A DNA stretch of 64,000 nucleotides from Alphaproteobacteria bacterium (GTDB lineage: Bacteria; Pseudomonadota; Alphaproteobacteria; UBA8366), in contig JANQKC010000026.1 of the NCBI GenBank assembly GCA_028281325.1, positions 1 through 64,000 of the forward strand. Direction: 5' to 3'. The notes beneath the pieces were generated by a model. That model was not told where the DNA came from and searched no databases. It was given only the letters and a program-made list of their open reading frames with translations. Of the stretch, positions 28,264 through 37,371 are shown one piece after another. Numbering within the stretch: position 1 is the stretch's first letter; each line of letters begins with the position of its first letter. A program made the position numbers and the translations under genes.

Positions 28264-30063
28264 CTATCGGCCGTCGATCATGCCTACTTCGACCGCCTTG
28301 ATCTGCAACGCGAGGTATTTCGAATAAATCCGGCACTGGGCGAGGCTACCGGCGATGAACCACAAGCCGTCCTGCGCCGTGCGCTTGTACAGGTTGCGCA
28401 ACTCGCCGTCTTCGCCGATGCCCCAAATCTCGCCGACCGCGTCCGCCACCGCGTCGCCGAGCAGGCGGCGCACGAGTTCCTGCTGGGTGAAGTAGCCGGT
28501 CGCGAGGACAATTAGATCGGCCGGTACGACAGCGCCGTCATTCAGCACCGCGCCTTCGGCCGCGAAGCGCTCGATCGTGTTGAACTGCAACAAGCCGATC
28601 TCCCCGTCGATGATCAGACCGGAACAGCCGCAGTCGAGATAATAGCCGCCGCCGCGCCGCCGATACTTCATCTGATGCCCGGTCTTGTCCTCGCCGAGGT
28701 CGTACTTGAACCCGCGCGCGATCAACGCCTCGATCAGGTCCTTGTCCAGTTCCACCATCTTTTCGACCGCAAGCTGGTAACCGCGCACCAACAGAGGATA
28801 GGTCGACGACGCGGCCAGCAGATCGCAATCCTCGAGCGGCGGGTCTTCATCGTAGAGAGCGTAGTTCAGCTTGGCGCTGGGATCGACGCTGACCACCGTG
28901 GTCGACCCGCGTTGGATGATCGTCGTATCCACGCCGTGGCTGTGCAGGTCTTGCGCCACATCGTGACCGCTGTTGCCGGTGCCGAGCACGAGCGCCTTCT
29001 TGCCGGTCCACGCGGACCCGTCGGTGAAACCATGCGAATGAACGACCTCGCCGGCGAAATCCTCCAACCCGGGCAAAGTCGGAATTTTGGGAATGCCGCT
29101 GACGCCGTTCGCGAAGACGAGATGCCGCGGCCGCATGACGCGTTCCGTGCCATCCGATCGACGGACCGTCGCACGCCAACAGCTGGCGTCATCGTCATAC
29201 GCGCCATGGACGAATTCGGCGCCGGTCCAGAAGTTGATCTCGAGCGCGCCGGCATAATACTCGAACCAGTTGGCCAGCATGTCCTTCGGGATGTATTTCG
29301 GCCAGGTCGGCGGAAACGGCATATAGGGCAGGTGATTGACGTGGATTTGGTTGTGCAGCGCCAGCGAGTGATACCGCTTGCGCCAATTGTCGCCGATGCG
29401 GTCGTGCTGGTCGACCACCAAGGTATCCACATCGAGCTGCCCGAGCCGTGCCGCGACCGCGAGGCCGGCCTGCCCGCCGCCCACGACAAGCACCGTCGGA
29501 TCGCGGTCCGCGTAGGCTTGACGCTTGACCCGTTGGTCCAACCAGTTGTCGCCGCCGAAGTTGCGCGAATAGGCTTCGCCGGTGGGCCGACGCTCGCCGA
29601 CATGCTCCTCGAACCCCTTCAACTCTTCGAGCGTGGTGAGAAAGACCCAGGCCCGCAATCCGTCGCGGGGCGGCACGCCGGAGTCCGCAATCAAGCGCAC
29701 CACGCCGTTGCCGCGGCCAATAGCCGTCTCGAACTCGAAGATCGCCTCGATCACGTCAATACCGAGCCGCGCAACCCGGCGCGGCGGCGTCCGGCCCGCG
29801 GCAAGAGCGAACCCGCGCGCTTTCGTGGACCGTTGAGCGGTCACCAACGCGCCGGCGATGTCCGCGGCCCCTTCATGCGGGGTGATATGCCAGGTGAAGG
29901 CGACGAGATCGCGCCAATGGCTGTCGGGTTGGAACAGCGCGGCGACCGCGCTTGCGTCTTCGGCCTGAAGCGCCGCGTCGAACGCGGCGAGCCAGTGCGA
30001 CGCGAGCGCCGCCGTATCGGTGGCGTGCCGTTCGCCCGGCTCGGCGTGGTCAAGGTCGTTCAT
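28264..30063 (-). CDS. NTF2-like domain fused to flavin monooxygenase
   Basis: This 599-residue protein joins an N-terminal SnoaL/NTF2-like domain (about residues 15-140, with HWLAAFDAALQAEDASAVAAL) to a flavin-containing monooxygenase (about 165-599). The latter has the FAD Rossmann motif VLVVGGGQAGLAVAARL, an FMO-like HSHGFTDG segment, a second NADPH motif VLGTGNSGHD and ATGYFTQQEL near the C-terminus. Such enzymes hydroxylate or carry out Baeyer-Villiger oxidation of small carbonyl or heteroatom substrates. ATG 30063 has AAAGGA 5 nt upstream. It is the third gene of a unit with the reductase fusion and the peroxidase-like protein. Confidence 0.85.
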   Translation of the reverse strand: MNDLDHAEPGERHATDTAALASHWLAAFDAALQAEDASAVAALFQPDSHWRDLVAFTWHITPHEGAADIAGALVTAQRSTKARGFALAAGRTPPRRVARLGIDVIEAIFEFETAIGRGNGVVRLIADSGVPPRDGLRAWVFLTTLEELKGFEEHVGERRPTGEAYSRNFGGDNWLDQRVKRQAYADRDPTVLVVGGGQAGLAVAARLGQLDVDTLVVDQHDRIGDNWRKRYHSLALHNQIHVNHLPYMPFPPTWPKYIPKDMLANWFEYYAGALEINFWTGAEFVHGAYDDDASCWRATVRRSDGTERVMRPRHLVFANGVSGIPKIPTLPGLEDFAGEVVHSHGFTDGSAWTGKKALVLGTGNSGHDVAQDLHSHGVDTTIIQRGSTTVVSVDPSAKLNYALYDEDPPLEDCDLLAASSTYPLLVRGYQLAVEKMVELDKDLIEALIARGFKYDLGEDKTGHQMKYRRRGGGYYLDCGCSGLIIDGEIGLLQFNTIERFAAEGAVLNDGAVVPADLIVLATGYFTQQELVRRLLGDAVADAVGEIWGIGEDGELRNLYKRTAQDGLWFIAGSLAQCRIYSKYLALQIKAVEVGMIDGR

Positions 30064-30172
30064 GAATATCCTTTCGCGCGGCGGCGGCGGCAACCCGATC
30101 TGGCATGCGTGGATTTTAGTCGAGTTTCACCGGCAAACGCCAATGACCGGTGCCGCGCCGCCGCCGCGCGGC

Positions 30173-31768
30173 TTAGATATCCAGAACGATCCGTTCCGAC
30201 ACCGCGCGCGACACGCAAGGATAGATGCGCTGGCCCGCCGCGCGCTCGGCATCCGACAACACGCTGTCGCGGTGATCCGCTTCTCCGTCCAGCAAGCCGA
30301 CCGCACAGGTCCCGCAGGTGCCGGACCGGCAGGAGTATGCCGGGTCGGCCCCGGCATCGATCAGCGCATCCAGCAAAGTCTGATCCGCGCCGACCCGGAC
30401 CGTGGTTTTCGACCGGGCGAGCGCGACATCAAAGGCCACGTCGTCGGGCGCGGTCCCCACGGGTGCGAAACGCTCGGATCGGATGCGATCCCGCGCAATG
30501 CCGAGCCCGGCCGCCGATTGATAAACGACGTCGATCAAGCGACCGGGGCCGCAGACATAGATCACCGCATCGTCAGGCGCGTCGGAAAGCAGGGCGTCGA
30601 TATCGATCCGCCGGCCTTCGTCGCTGGGGTAGATGCTGACCGACCCGTGCAAGGCCAATTCGAGCTTGCCGCGGTAGGCCATCGCCTCGCGCGACCGCGC
30701 GGCGTAATGCAGATGAAAAACGCGGCCGTCTTCACGCAATTGCTGCGCCATTGCCTTCAAAGGGGTGATTCCGATGCCGCCGGCGATCAGGATCGCCGGG
30801 CGGTCGTCCGAATGCAGGGCAAAGGTATTGCGCGGGTCACTGGCGCGTATCCGCATGCCAAGCGCATAGCCGTCGTGGATCGCGCGCGATCCGCCCGTTC
30901 CCTCCGGATCGCATTGCACGGCGATCTCATAGGCGTCCCGCCGGCTCGGATTGCTGCTGATCGAATAAGAGCGCGTTTTCGTGCCGCCATCGGCGGACGG
31001 CACGGGGACGTCGATATGCGACCCCGCCCGAACCGCGGGCACATCGCTGCCGTCCGGCCGCCGCAATTCATACGCGCGAACCCGTGGCGTCAGTTGCCGG
31101 ATGCCCGTGATGACGAGATCCAACGGTCCCTCGCCGATGACGGACGGTTCCGACATCACCGTCGCCGGCCCTGCCGACCGGGTCGATTCAAGCTCGGCGA
31201 GCCGAGCGCGAAGCGGGGCGGCCATGGCCTCGACCTCCGCTTCGGTGAAGCGGGGCGTGATATGCTGCGGGCAGTTCCAGTCGAACGCCTCGACGGTCAT
31301 CACGACGGCGCGCTCGACCCGGGCGCGATAGGTCGGGATTTCCAGCTTGCGGATAAGGTCGGGATCGCCCGCCGCATCGACGATGCGGACCCGGGCCCAG
31401 ATCTTGAGACGCCGGCGGTTCGCATAATCCATCAGGATCAACGAAACCTTGTCGTTGGCGTGCAGGTTGCCGACGCTCAGATACTGCACGTTGCCGCGGA
31501 AGTCCGCGTAGCCGATCGTGCGGTCATCCAGCACCTTAAGAAACCCGGCGGGCCCGCCCCGGAACTGAACATAGGGCCAGCCAGCCTCGGAAACCGTCGC
31601 CTGATAGAAACCGTCGCGCGCTTCGATGAATTCGATCTCATTCCCAGTCAGCGTATCGCGCGGGTCGTCCGCCAATTCGTGCGCCGCGTTGACGGCCCGG
31701 CTGCCATAGCGTTCCTGCGCGGCCTTGACCGACGGCGTGAAGGTAAGGGTTGCGAATTTACGGGGCAT
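30173..31768 (-). CDS. PNPOx-like domain fused to 2Fe-2S flavin reductase
   Basis: This 531-residue protein combines two enzymes. Residues 1-210 are a pyridoxamine-phosphate-oxidase-like flavin-binding split barrel (GWPYVQFRGGPAGFLKVLDD; the block around VSLILMDY). Residues about 225-445 form a ferredoxin-NADP-reductase-type module (TRSYSISSNPSRRDAYE; GGIGITPLKAMA; IYVCGPGRLIDVV). The C-terminal 85 residues are a plant-type 2Fe-2S ferredoxin (YSCRSGTCGTC, with a later YPCVSRA). This resembles phthalate-dioxygenase reductase with an extra N-terminal flavin domain. It could supply electrons to the adjacent monooxygenase or act on its own. AAGGA lies 8 nt before ATG 31768. Confidence 0.85.
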   Translation of the reverse strand: MPRKFATLTFTPSVKAAQERYGSRAVNAAHELADDPRDTLTGNEIEFIEARDGFYQATVSEAGWPYVQFRGGPAGFLKVLDDRTIGYADFRGNVQYLSVGNLHANDKVSLILMDYANRRRLKIWARVRIVDAAGDPDLIRKLEIPTYRARVERAVVMTVEAFDWNCPQHITPRFTEAEVEAMAAPLRARLAELESTRSAGPATVMSEPSVIGEGPLDLVITGIRQLTPRVRAYELRRPDGSDVPAVRAGSHIDVPVPSADGGTKTRSYSISSNPSRRDAYEIAVQCDPEGTGGSRAIHDGYALGMRIRASDPRNTFALHSDDRPAILIAGGIGITPLKAMAQQLREDGRVFHLHYAARSREAMAYRGKLELALHGSVSIYPSDEGRRIDIDALLSDAPDDAVIYVCGPGRLIDVVYQSAAGLGIARDRIRSERFAPVGTAPDDVAFDVALARSKTTVRVGADQTLLDALIDAGADPAYSCRSGTCGTCAVGLLDGEADHRDSVLSDAERAAGQRIYPCVSRAVSERIVLDI

Positions 31769-31850
31769 GACATGTTCCTTTGCGGGAGAACGGAGCGGGC
31801 GCATGGCAACGAATGCCGGCACCCGCCCCTGGATGAAAACCGAGTGGGGT

Positions 31851-32399
31851 TCAGGCCGCCTGGCGTTCCAGGGCAACCTTGGGAAAGTCGATATCCACGC
31901 GCGCGGCCTTACCGACCAGATTGGTCAGGATGTTCATGCCCACATGGGTGATGATCTCGACGATCTCGGCGTCGCCGTACCCGGCTTCGCGCACCGCGTC
32001 GAGTTCGGCCTGGGTCACATCGCCGAGATGCGTGTTCAGCGCCTGCGCAAACGCGACCGCGGCCGCAGCCTTGGCGTCCTGCGAGGTGCCGGCCCGGTTG
32101 GCTTCGATCTCGGCGTTGGACAAACCCGCCTTCCGGCCCATCGCCGTATGCGCGGACAGGCAGTATTCGCAGGAGTTCCCCTGCGCGATCGCCAAGGCGA
32201 TGCGCTCGCGGGTCTGTGGGTCCAACTGGCCAGCCTCGGCGATGCCGTGCAAACCGAGGAAGGCTCGCAACGCATCGGGCGACTGCGCCAAGACCTTGAG
32301 GAAGTTCGGAACGACGCCCAGCTTGCTGTCGATCGCGTCGAACAACGCTTTCTGATCGTCATTCGCGGTTTCCGGGGTAACGGCAGGTATGCGGCTCAT
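31851..32399 (-). CDS. AhpD/carboxymuconolactone-decarboxylase-like peroxidase
   Basis: This 182-residue protein belongs to the AhpD-like/peroxidase-related group. The catalytic pair Cys77-x2-Cys80 with His84 (CEYCLSAH) is present, and the core helices match the carboxymuconolactone decarboxylase fold (RIALAIAQGN). Members of this group act as hydroperoxide reductases. It is the first gene of the three-gene unit on this strand and sits 140 bp from a divergent LysR gene, which likely controls it. In this context it may remove peroxides formed by the uncoupled monooxygenase, which is an inference. Confidence 0.82.
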   Translation of the reverse strand: MSRIPAVTPETANDDQKALFDAIDSKLGVVPNFLKVLAQSPDALRAFLGLHGIAEAGQLDPQTRERIALAIAQGNSCEYCLSAHTAMGRKAGLSNAEIEANRAGTSQDAKAAAAVAFAQALNTHLGDVTQAELDAVREAGYGDAEIVEIITHVGMNILTNLVGKAARVDIDFPKVALERQAA

Positions 32400-32515
32400 G
32401 ATGAAATTCCTTTCCGTGTTTTTGAGCTTGAGAGCACGGGACGGTCATGTCCGTCCGACACGGGAAAGATCGTTTATTTGCATTTATGTTTGAATACGTG
32501 TAATTTTCAATTAAC

Positions 32516-32534
32516 TATTCCGTTATATGGAATA
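32516..32534. promoter_or_regulatory. Candidate LysR operator
   Basis: TATTCC (32516-32521) and GGAATA (32529-32534) are a perfect inverted repeat with a 7-nt A+T-rich spacer, matching the T-N11-A type of LysR box. It lies in the divergent region, 5 bp before the LysR start. Confidence 0.55.
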
Positions 32535-32539
32535 ATAAA

Positions 32540-33439
32540 TTGGATCGTTTCCGGGAAATCCAGGTTTTCGCGTCGGTGGCCGAACAGGGCGGATTCGCCG
32601 CCGCCGCCCGCGCCTTGGCGATGTCGCCGCCGGCCGTGACCCGCGCCGTTTCCGCGTTGGAAGAACGCATCGGCACGCGGCTGCTGGTGCGGACGACGCG
32701 GTCGGTTCGGCTGACGGAAAGCGGCGCCCGCTTCGTTCAGGATTGCCGCCGCATCCTGGACGAACTGGCGGAGGCCGAAGAAGCGGCCGTCGGTTCCCAT
32801 GCCGCACCGCGCGGCGAGTTGCGGGTGACCGCGCCGGCCCTGTTCGGGCGACTGTTCGTGACGCCGATTTTGGGCGACTTTCTCGATCGATACCCGGCCG
32901 TCACCTGTCAGGCGATGTTCGTCGACCGCATCGTCAACTTGATCGACGAAGGGCAGGACATCGCCATCCGGATCGGCAACCTGCCGGATTCGTCCCTCAC
33001 CGCCATTCGCGCCGGGACGGTGCGCCGTGTCGTCTTCGCCACGCCCTCCTACCTGAAAGAACACGGCGTACCGCGGCATCCACGCGACCTAGCGCATCAC
33101 CGGCTTGTTCAATCGCTTGCAATCGACAGCGCCCGCGAATGGTCGTTCCTCGCCGACGGATCGCCCCTGTCGGTCAAGATCGACCCGCGGCTTCGGGTCA
33201 ACACCAACGACGCGGCCATCGGCTTGGCGGTGCAGGGGTGGGGCGTATCGCAAGCGCTTTCCTATCAGGTCGCCCACGATCTCGCCGCGGGCCGGCTGCA
33301 AACGATACTCGGCGAGTACGAATTGCCGCCGCTGCCGATCCACGTGGTTCACCAGGAAGGGCGGATGGTCTCGTCCAAGGTACGGGCCTTCGTCGACTTC
33401 ATGGTCGAGCGGCTGCGCGCGGACCGGTCGCTGAACTAG
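32540..33439 (+). CDS. LysR-family regulator (DhcR/AaeR-like)
   Basis: This 299-residue LysR protein has an HTH (GGFAAAARALAMSPPAVTRAV, residues about 16-36) and an effector domain beginning near 90. The pattern RLTESGARFVQDCRRILDEL and VQGWGVSQALSYQV is typical of the large group that regulates quinone and aromatic-compound genes in Proteobacteria. The only start in a suitable position is TTG at 32540; the upstream sequence is A+T-rich with a weak GGAA. It is divergent from the peroxidase-reductase-monooxygenase unit and is its probable regulator. Confidence 0.83.
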   Translation: MDRFREIQVFASVAEQGGFAAAARALAMSPPAVTRAVSALEERIGTRLLVRTTRSVRLTESGARFVQDCRRILDELAEAEEAAVGSHAAPRGELRVTAPALFGRLFVTPILGDFLDRYPAVTCQAMFVDRIVNLIDEGQDIAIRIGNLPDSSLTAIRAGTVRRVVFATPSYLKEHGVPRHPRDLAHHRLVQSLAIDSAREWSFLADGSPLSVKIDPRLRVNTNDAAIGLAVQGWGVSQALSYQVAHDLAAGRLQTILGEYELPPLPIHVVHQEGRMVSSKVRAFVDFMVERLRADRSLN

Positions 33440-33451
33440 GCGCGTGTCGCC

Positions 33452-34672
33452 TTACCAGGGCGGCAAATTGCGCCATTCGTGATCGGCGCCGAGGACGGCT
33501 TTCTCCGCATCGTAGCTGTAGAGCCAGTGCTGCTGCGGCGTGATCTTGTCGCCGTATTTCTCCTGGTTCCGGCGGAACCGGTCGTTGCGCCGGGCGACTT
33601 CATCGGGATCCTCAACGTGATACCAGCCTTCGGCGGCGCGGGAATGTTGCACCATGCGGTTGGCCCGGTCGAACCGAAGCCTCTCATACCGCGCCAACGC
33701 CTGCCGCGGATCGTCCGCGCCGAGTTGCAGGCTGCGCGCCAGGACCCAGGCGTCCTCGATCGACTGCACCGCGCCCTGTGCATGATAGGGCAGCATCGCG
33801 TGCGCGGCGTCCCCCATCAACGCGATCCGGCCGGACACCCATGTCTCCAGCGGGTTGCGGTCGTACAGGGCGGTGACGAAGGGTTGCTCGGTCGCCTCGA
33901 TCAGCTTGCGCGGCCGGTCGTACCAGCCCTCGAACCCGGCGAGCACCTCGTCTTTGCTGGCTTTCTGCGACCAGGATTCGCGCTTCTCGTTGTTGGCTTG
34001 CCCCAGGGCGAGCCAGTTCAACTGCCGCCCGCCCGAGACATAGTAGTAGACGAAGGACAGCTTCGGTCCCATGTCCACATAGGCCGAGACAGGAATGTCG
34101 AGATGGGCGATATCGGCCGTATCGACCACGCCACGCCACGTCACGTAGCCGGAAGCGCGCGGCGGGTCCGGTTTGAAGACTTGTTCGCGCACCACCGAAT
34201 GAATGCCGTCCGCGCCGATCACCACGTCGCCCTCGTGACGGCTGCCGTCCGCGCACTCGACCCAGACAGCCTCGCCATCCTGTCCGACGGCGGTGACCCT
34301 GGTGTTCGTCATGAGGCGGCTGCGGTCCAACGGCTTCGTCAGCGCTGCAATCAGATCGGACCGGTGCGCATGGTAGTAGGCGTAGCCGTATCTCTCCCGC
34401 ACCAGGGACTTTAGTGCGGTGCGCAGGATCAGCTCGCCCGTGTCCCACACGGTGTATTTGTGAAAATCCGGCTCCGCGCAGAACCCGGTCAGGTCATCCG
34501 CCAACCCCAGCATCTCTAGAATTCGGACACCGTTCGGGCTGAGCTGGATGCCCGCGCCGACCTCCTTGAAAGCCGCCGCCTGTTCCAACAGGACGAAATC
34601 GAGCCCGGCCTTCTGCATGCCGAGCGCAAGGGCCGATCCGCCGATGCCGGCCCCGATGACGATGATCTTCAT
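33452..34672 (-). CDS. FAD-dependent aromatic hydroxylase (salicylate-hydroxylase type)
   Basis: This class A flavoprotein monooxygenase has 406 residues. GxGxxG is IIVIGAGIGGSALALGM at residues 3-19, the central DG motif is VVIGADGIHSVVRE, and the second FAD motif is GRIALMGDAAHAMLPYHAQG. This is the layout of salicylate 1-monooxygenase and 3-hydroxybenzoate 6-hydroxylase, and the Gly-Asp-Ala-Ala-His with MLPYHAQG is typical. It would hydroxylate an aromatic carboxylate with NAD(P)H. GGAAG lies about 9 nt before ATG 34672; upstream in-frame ATGs have no ribosome-binding site. Ring-cleavage genes are not adjacent, so the pathway is unclear. Confidence 0.87.
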   Translation of the reverse strand: MKIIVIGAGIGGSALALGMQKAGLDFVLLEQAAAFKEVGAGIQLSPNGVRILEMLGLADDLTGFCAEPDFHKYTVWDTGELILRTALKSLVRERYGYAYYHAHRSDLIAALTKPLDRSRLMTNTRVTAVGQDGEAVWVECADGSRHEGDVVIGADGIHSVVREQVFKPDPPRASGYVTWRGVVDTADIAHLDIPVSAYVDMGPKLSFVYYYVSGGRQLNWLALGQANNEKRESWSQKASKDEVLAGFEGWYDRPRKLIEATEQPFVTALYDRNPLETWVSGRIALMGDAAHAMLPYHAQGAVQSIEDAWVLARSLQLGADDPRQALARYERLRFDRANRMVQHSRAAEGWYHVEDPDEVARRNDRFRRNQEKYGDKITPQQHWLYSYDAEKAVLGADHEWRNLPPW

Positions 34673-34978
34673 GGTGGATACTTCCGCCTCGTTGTTAAAG
34701 TCCGCCCCGGCATCCCCCACCGACCACGCTACGCCCGACGATATCATAACAGCGGCGCGGCGTTTGAAGCGCCGACGCCGGCTGCCTACGGTTACCCGCA
34801 ACATCGGTTGCGAGTCATCGATGGCGCAGCGCTGCGACCGGCACCAAGATTGTCTTCGGGCCGCCGGTCTGATCGCCATCCTACGGCCTACCCCGACCGA
34901 TTGCCGTATCTAGGCGGCCTTCCCACGGCGCCGGGGCGATGCCGCCGCATCGCATCTAAGCCTTCGGCAAATCCGGCC
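34673..34978. other. Intergenic, 306 bp
   Basis: The region between the hydroxylase start and the LysR stop, both on the minus strand, contains no recognisable gene, repeat or strong hairpin. It should include the hydroxylase promoter. Confidence 0.4.
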
Positions 34979-35857
34979 TCAGGCGGGATTCTCACCCGTT
35001 GCTTCAAATATCCATTTCACGAATGCACGAACACCGGGAGCCTGTGCCCGAACTTCCGGATATGCGAGAAAGTAAGCTGCCCGCGGTGGCGCAGCGAACG
35101 ACGGGCCGAAGGGTGCGATCAACCGGCCTTCCTCCAGTTCTTCCGCCGCAAGAAAGTCGCTTTCCAAAACGACACCCAATCCTCTAACGGCCGCATCAAT
35201 GGCAATCGCCGAATTCTCCATCCACAATTGATGGCCGACGGCAACATCCTCCAAACCATGACGCTGTAGCCAAGCCGGCCATTGCAGGCGGTTGCGAGCG
35301 TGAATAAGCGCATGTCCAGCCAACCCGGACGGCTCATCGCCAACCAAACCCGGGCGGCAAAGCGGTTGCACCGTTTCTTCGATCAAAGGCACAACGGTCA
35401 GCCCGGATTCCGTCGGCATGCCGTAGACGACGGCAACGTCGTAATCGGTCCGCAAGGGCGACGCGGAATAAGCGGATTCGATAGAAATGCGGAACTCGGG
35501 CGCGATACTTATGAAATCGTTCAAACGCCTCACGAGCCACTTGCTCGCAAAGCTTGGCGCACAATGTATCGTAAGGGTGCCGTGCGCCACGCCGGTTCGC
35601 GCCTCTTCTACCGCGACGCCGATCAGTTCGAGTGCCGCGCCCAACCGCTCCGCCAACGCAGCTCCACGCTCGGTCAGGGCAAGCCCTTGGCGCCCACGAC
35701 GAAATAGGCGGAATCCGAAGTCACTTTCCAAATTCGCGATGCGATGACTTACGGCCGATGGCGTTACATTGAGTTCGTCCGCCGCAGCGGAAAAGTTGCC
35801 GTGCCGCGCCGCGACCTCAAATACCTGCAATCCAGCCAGACGCGATCGAAAATCCAT
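34979..35857 (-). CDS. LysR-family regulator, GcvA-like
   Basis: This 292-residue LysR regulator is of the GcvA type. The HTH (NFSAAADELNVTPSAVSHRI) spans residues about 21-40, and GFRLFRRGRQGLALTERG and SFASKWLVRRLNDF are characteristic of this subgroup. It is divergent from the PLP-enzyme/lyase pair with 128 bp between starts, and that gap contains a CCAGAT-GT-ATCTGG palindrome, so it probably regulates those genes. The hydroxylase gene downstream on the same strand lies 306 bp away and is likely a separate unit. Confidence 0.83.
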   Translation of the reverse strand: MDFRSRLAGLQVFEVAARHGNFSAAADELNVTPSAVSHRIANLESDFGFRLFRRGRQGLALTERGAALAERLGAALELIGVAVEEARTGVAHGTLTIHCAPSFASKWLVRRLNDFISIAPEFRISIESAYSASPLRTDYDVAVVYGMPTESGLTVVPLIEETVQPLCRPGLVGDEPSGLAGHALIHARNRLQWPAWLQRHGLEDVAVGHQLWMENSAIAIDAAVRGLGVVLESDFLAAEELEEGRLIAPFGPSFAAPPRAAYFLAYPEVRAQAPGVRAFVKWIFEATGENPA

Positions 35858-35887
35858 CGCAGCAACTTGTGAATTTTACTCATACTC

Positions 35888-35948
35888 AGATGAAAATATA
35901 CCGTTTGTCAGAAATTCAAACCAGATGTATCTGGTTATCCATCTGAAT
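35888..35948. promoter_or_regulatory. Candidate operators for the divergent LysR/PLP genes
   Basis: CCAGATGTATCTGG (35921-35934) is a perfect palindrome with 6-bp arms. CAGATG at about 35888 and CATCTG at about 35940 are related flanking half-sites. The arrangement suggests several LysR-binding sites in this A+T-rich gap. Confidence 0.5.
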
Positions 35949-35985
35949 TTTCAAGATCAATTCCTTTTTGACACCGAGGCACAAC

Positions 35986-37269
35986 ATGAAAATTGCTCAT
36001 AGCAGAAAGGATTCCTTCGGCAACCCAATCGCGCCCGGACTCCCCTACGCGCGCGGAAGCATCCTGCCAAACACCGAGGCCGACCTGCGCAAGCTGCGCG
36101 TCGCCTGGGAGCACATCCGACGCCGCCGCGCCGAACTAGGATCCGATAGCGTCTACCTGCTGAGCGGACTCGAACGGAAACTTGAACTACCCGAGGTCGA
36201 CGCCGCATTGCTCGACGACGAAATGGCCTCGGCGCTCTACACCGATTCTGTCCGCGAATTGGGACTGGCGCATATGGGCGGCAGTGACAAAAAGCATGAC
36301 ATCCTGGTGACCAATCGCCTAACGGCCGGGCTGCTGTTGGCGGGCGACGTGCTGATCAATGACGGCGCCCTGGTCATCGGCGTATCGCCGCGCTACAGCC
36401 ATCCGGCCGTGGTCCGCGCGGTGGCGCACGGCCGGGGCGACTTCCATGATTCGGTCGGGCTCGCCGGATTCAAGGCGGCGGTGGACGAGTTCGGAACGCC
36501 CAAGGTTGTTTTCCTGACCCGGCTGGCGGTGAGTTATGAAATCCTCCCCACCGACGAAATCCAGGAGATCGTGCGGATCGCGCATGACCTGGGCGCCACG
36601 GTCGTGCTGGACGATGCTGGTGGCGGACGCGTCGGCCCGGCCATCTTCGATCAACCGCGGAGCCTGGAACTCGGCGTGGACGTCGCCGCGACCGGTCTGG
36701 ACAAATACGGCACCACGGGCCCGCGCCTGGGTGTGGTCGGCGGACAGGCGGATATCGTCGCGAAGATGCGCACCCGCGCCTACGAGATGGGCAACGAGGC
36801 GCGGCAGATGCTGCTGCCCGCCGTCGCCGCAAGCCTGCGGCAGTATTCGCACGCAAATGTGCGCGAACTGGTCGACAACACCATGCAAGTGGCCGACGCG
36901 CTGGAAAGACAGCTCGGCGCGGAAGCGTTGTTCCGGACGCCCGTGACTGTGCAGTTGACCGGCGAAGCCATCCTGGAAACCGCGATGGCGCGGGCCGGCA
37001 TCAACGAGGCGCCGATCGTGCCCTACGAGGCGACGGCCGGACTGGCGATGATCCTGCTCCGCGACCATGGCGTCGTAAGCGTTCATTTCGCCGGCATCCC
37101 GCCCGGTACCGCGGCATTGATGATCAAGTTCCTGCCGACCGATACGCTGGCGCGCTTTGGCGGGCCGGAGAAATTAGCGAAGGCGGTCGACGACAGCTTC
37201 GACACATTGGCCGCAACGCTCGGCGATCAAACGGCTTATCGGGACTTGTTGCTGGGCGCTGCTTCCTAA
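35986..37269 (+). CDS. SelA-like PLP-dependent enzyme
   Basis: This 427-residue PLP enzyme has the SelA-like fold (related to D-glucosaminate-6-phosphate ammonia-lyase and SelA). The aspartate that pairs with the pyridine nitrogen is Asp210 in VVLDDAGGGR, and the Schiff-base lysine is Lys240 in ATGLDKYGTTGPR. RTRAYEMGNEARQMLLPAVAASLRQY recalls the SelA core. It is not true SelA: the tRNA-binding N-terminal region is missing and the length is shorter. GAGG lies 6 nt before ATG 35986. With the downstream lyase-family gene it forms a divergent unit opposite a LysR gene. Substrate unknown; lyase or aminotransferase chemistry on a small amino compound is likely. Confidence 0.75.
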   Translation: MKIAHSRKDSFGNPIAPGLPYARGSILPNTEADLRKLRVAWEHIRRRRAELGSDSVYLLSGLERKLELPEVDAALLDDEMASALYTDSVRELGLAHMGGSDKKHDILVTNRLTAGLLLAGDVLINDGALVIGVSPRYSHPAVVRAVAHGRGDFHDSVGLAGFKAAVDEFGTPKVVFLTRLAVSYEILPTDEIQEIVRIAHDLGATVVLDDAGGGRVGPAIFDQPRSLELGVDVAATGLDKYGTTGPRLGVVGGQADIVAKMRTRAYEMGNEARQMLLPAVAASLRQYSHANVRELVDNTMQVADALERQLGAEALFRTPVTVQLTGEAILETAMARAGINEAPIVPYEATAGLAMILLRDHGVVSVHFAGIPPGTAALMIKFLPTDTLARFGGPEKLAKAVDDSFDTLAATLGDQTAYRDLLLGAAS

Positions 37270-37371
37270 GGCGATGATGATTGCCACCGCCATGAGACGG
37301 CGGTGCCGCCAATGCGCTATATAGAAACGCATTACAGGAAGCACACCCAACAACGACAAGGAAGACAAACC

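Noticed and set aside
28675-30639. A 654-codon open frame antisense to the FMO gene
   Set aside because: The translation has no domain-like pattern and lies entirely within genes with clear motifs on the other strand.
35986-37269. SelA (L-seryl-tRNA(Sec) selenium transferase), suggested by a nearby Sec-containing selD
   Set aside because: The protein lacks the N-terminal tRNA-binding part and is 25 kb from selD beside a lyase gene. It is only SelA-like in fold.
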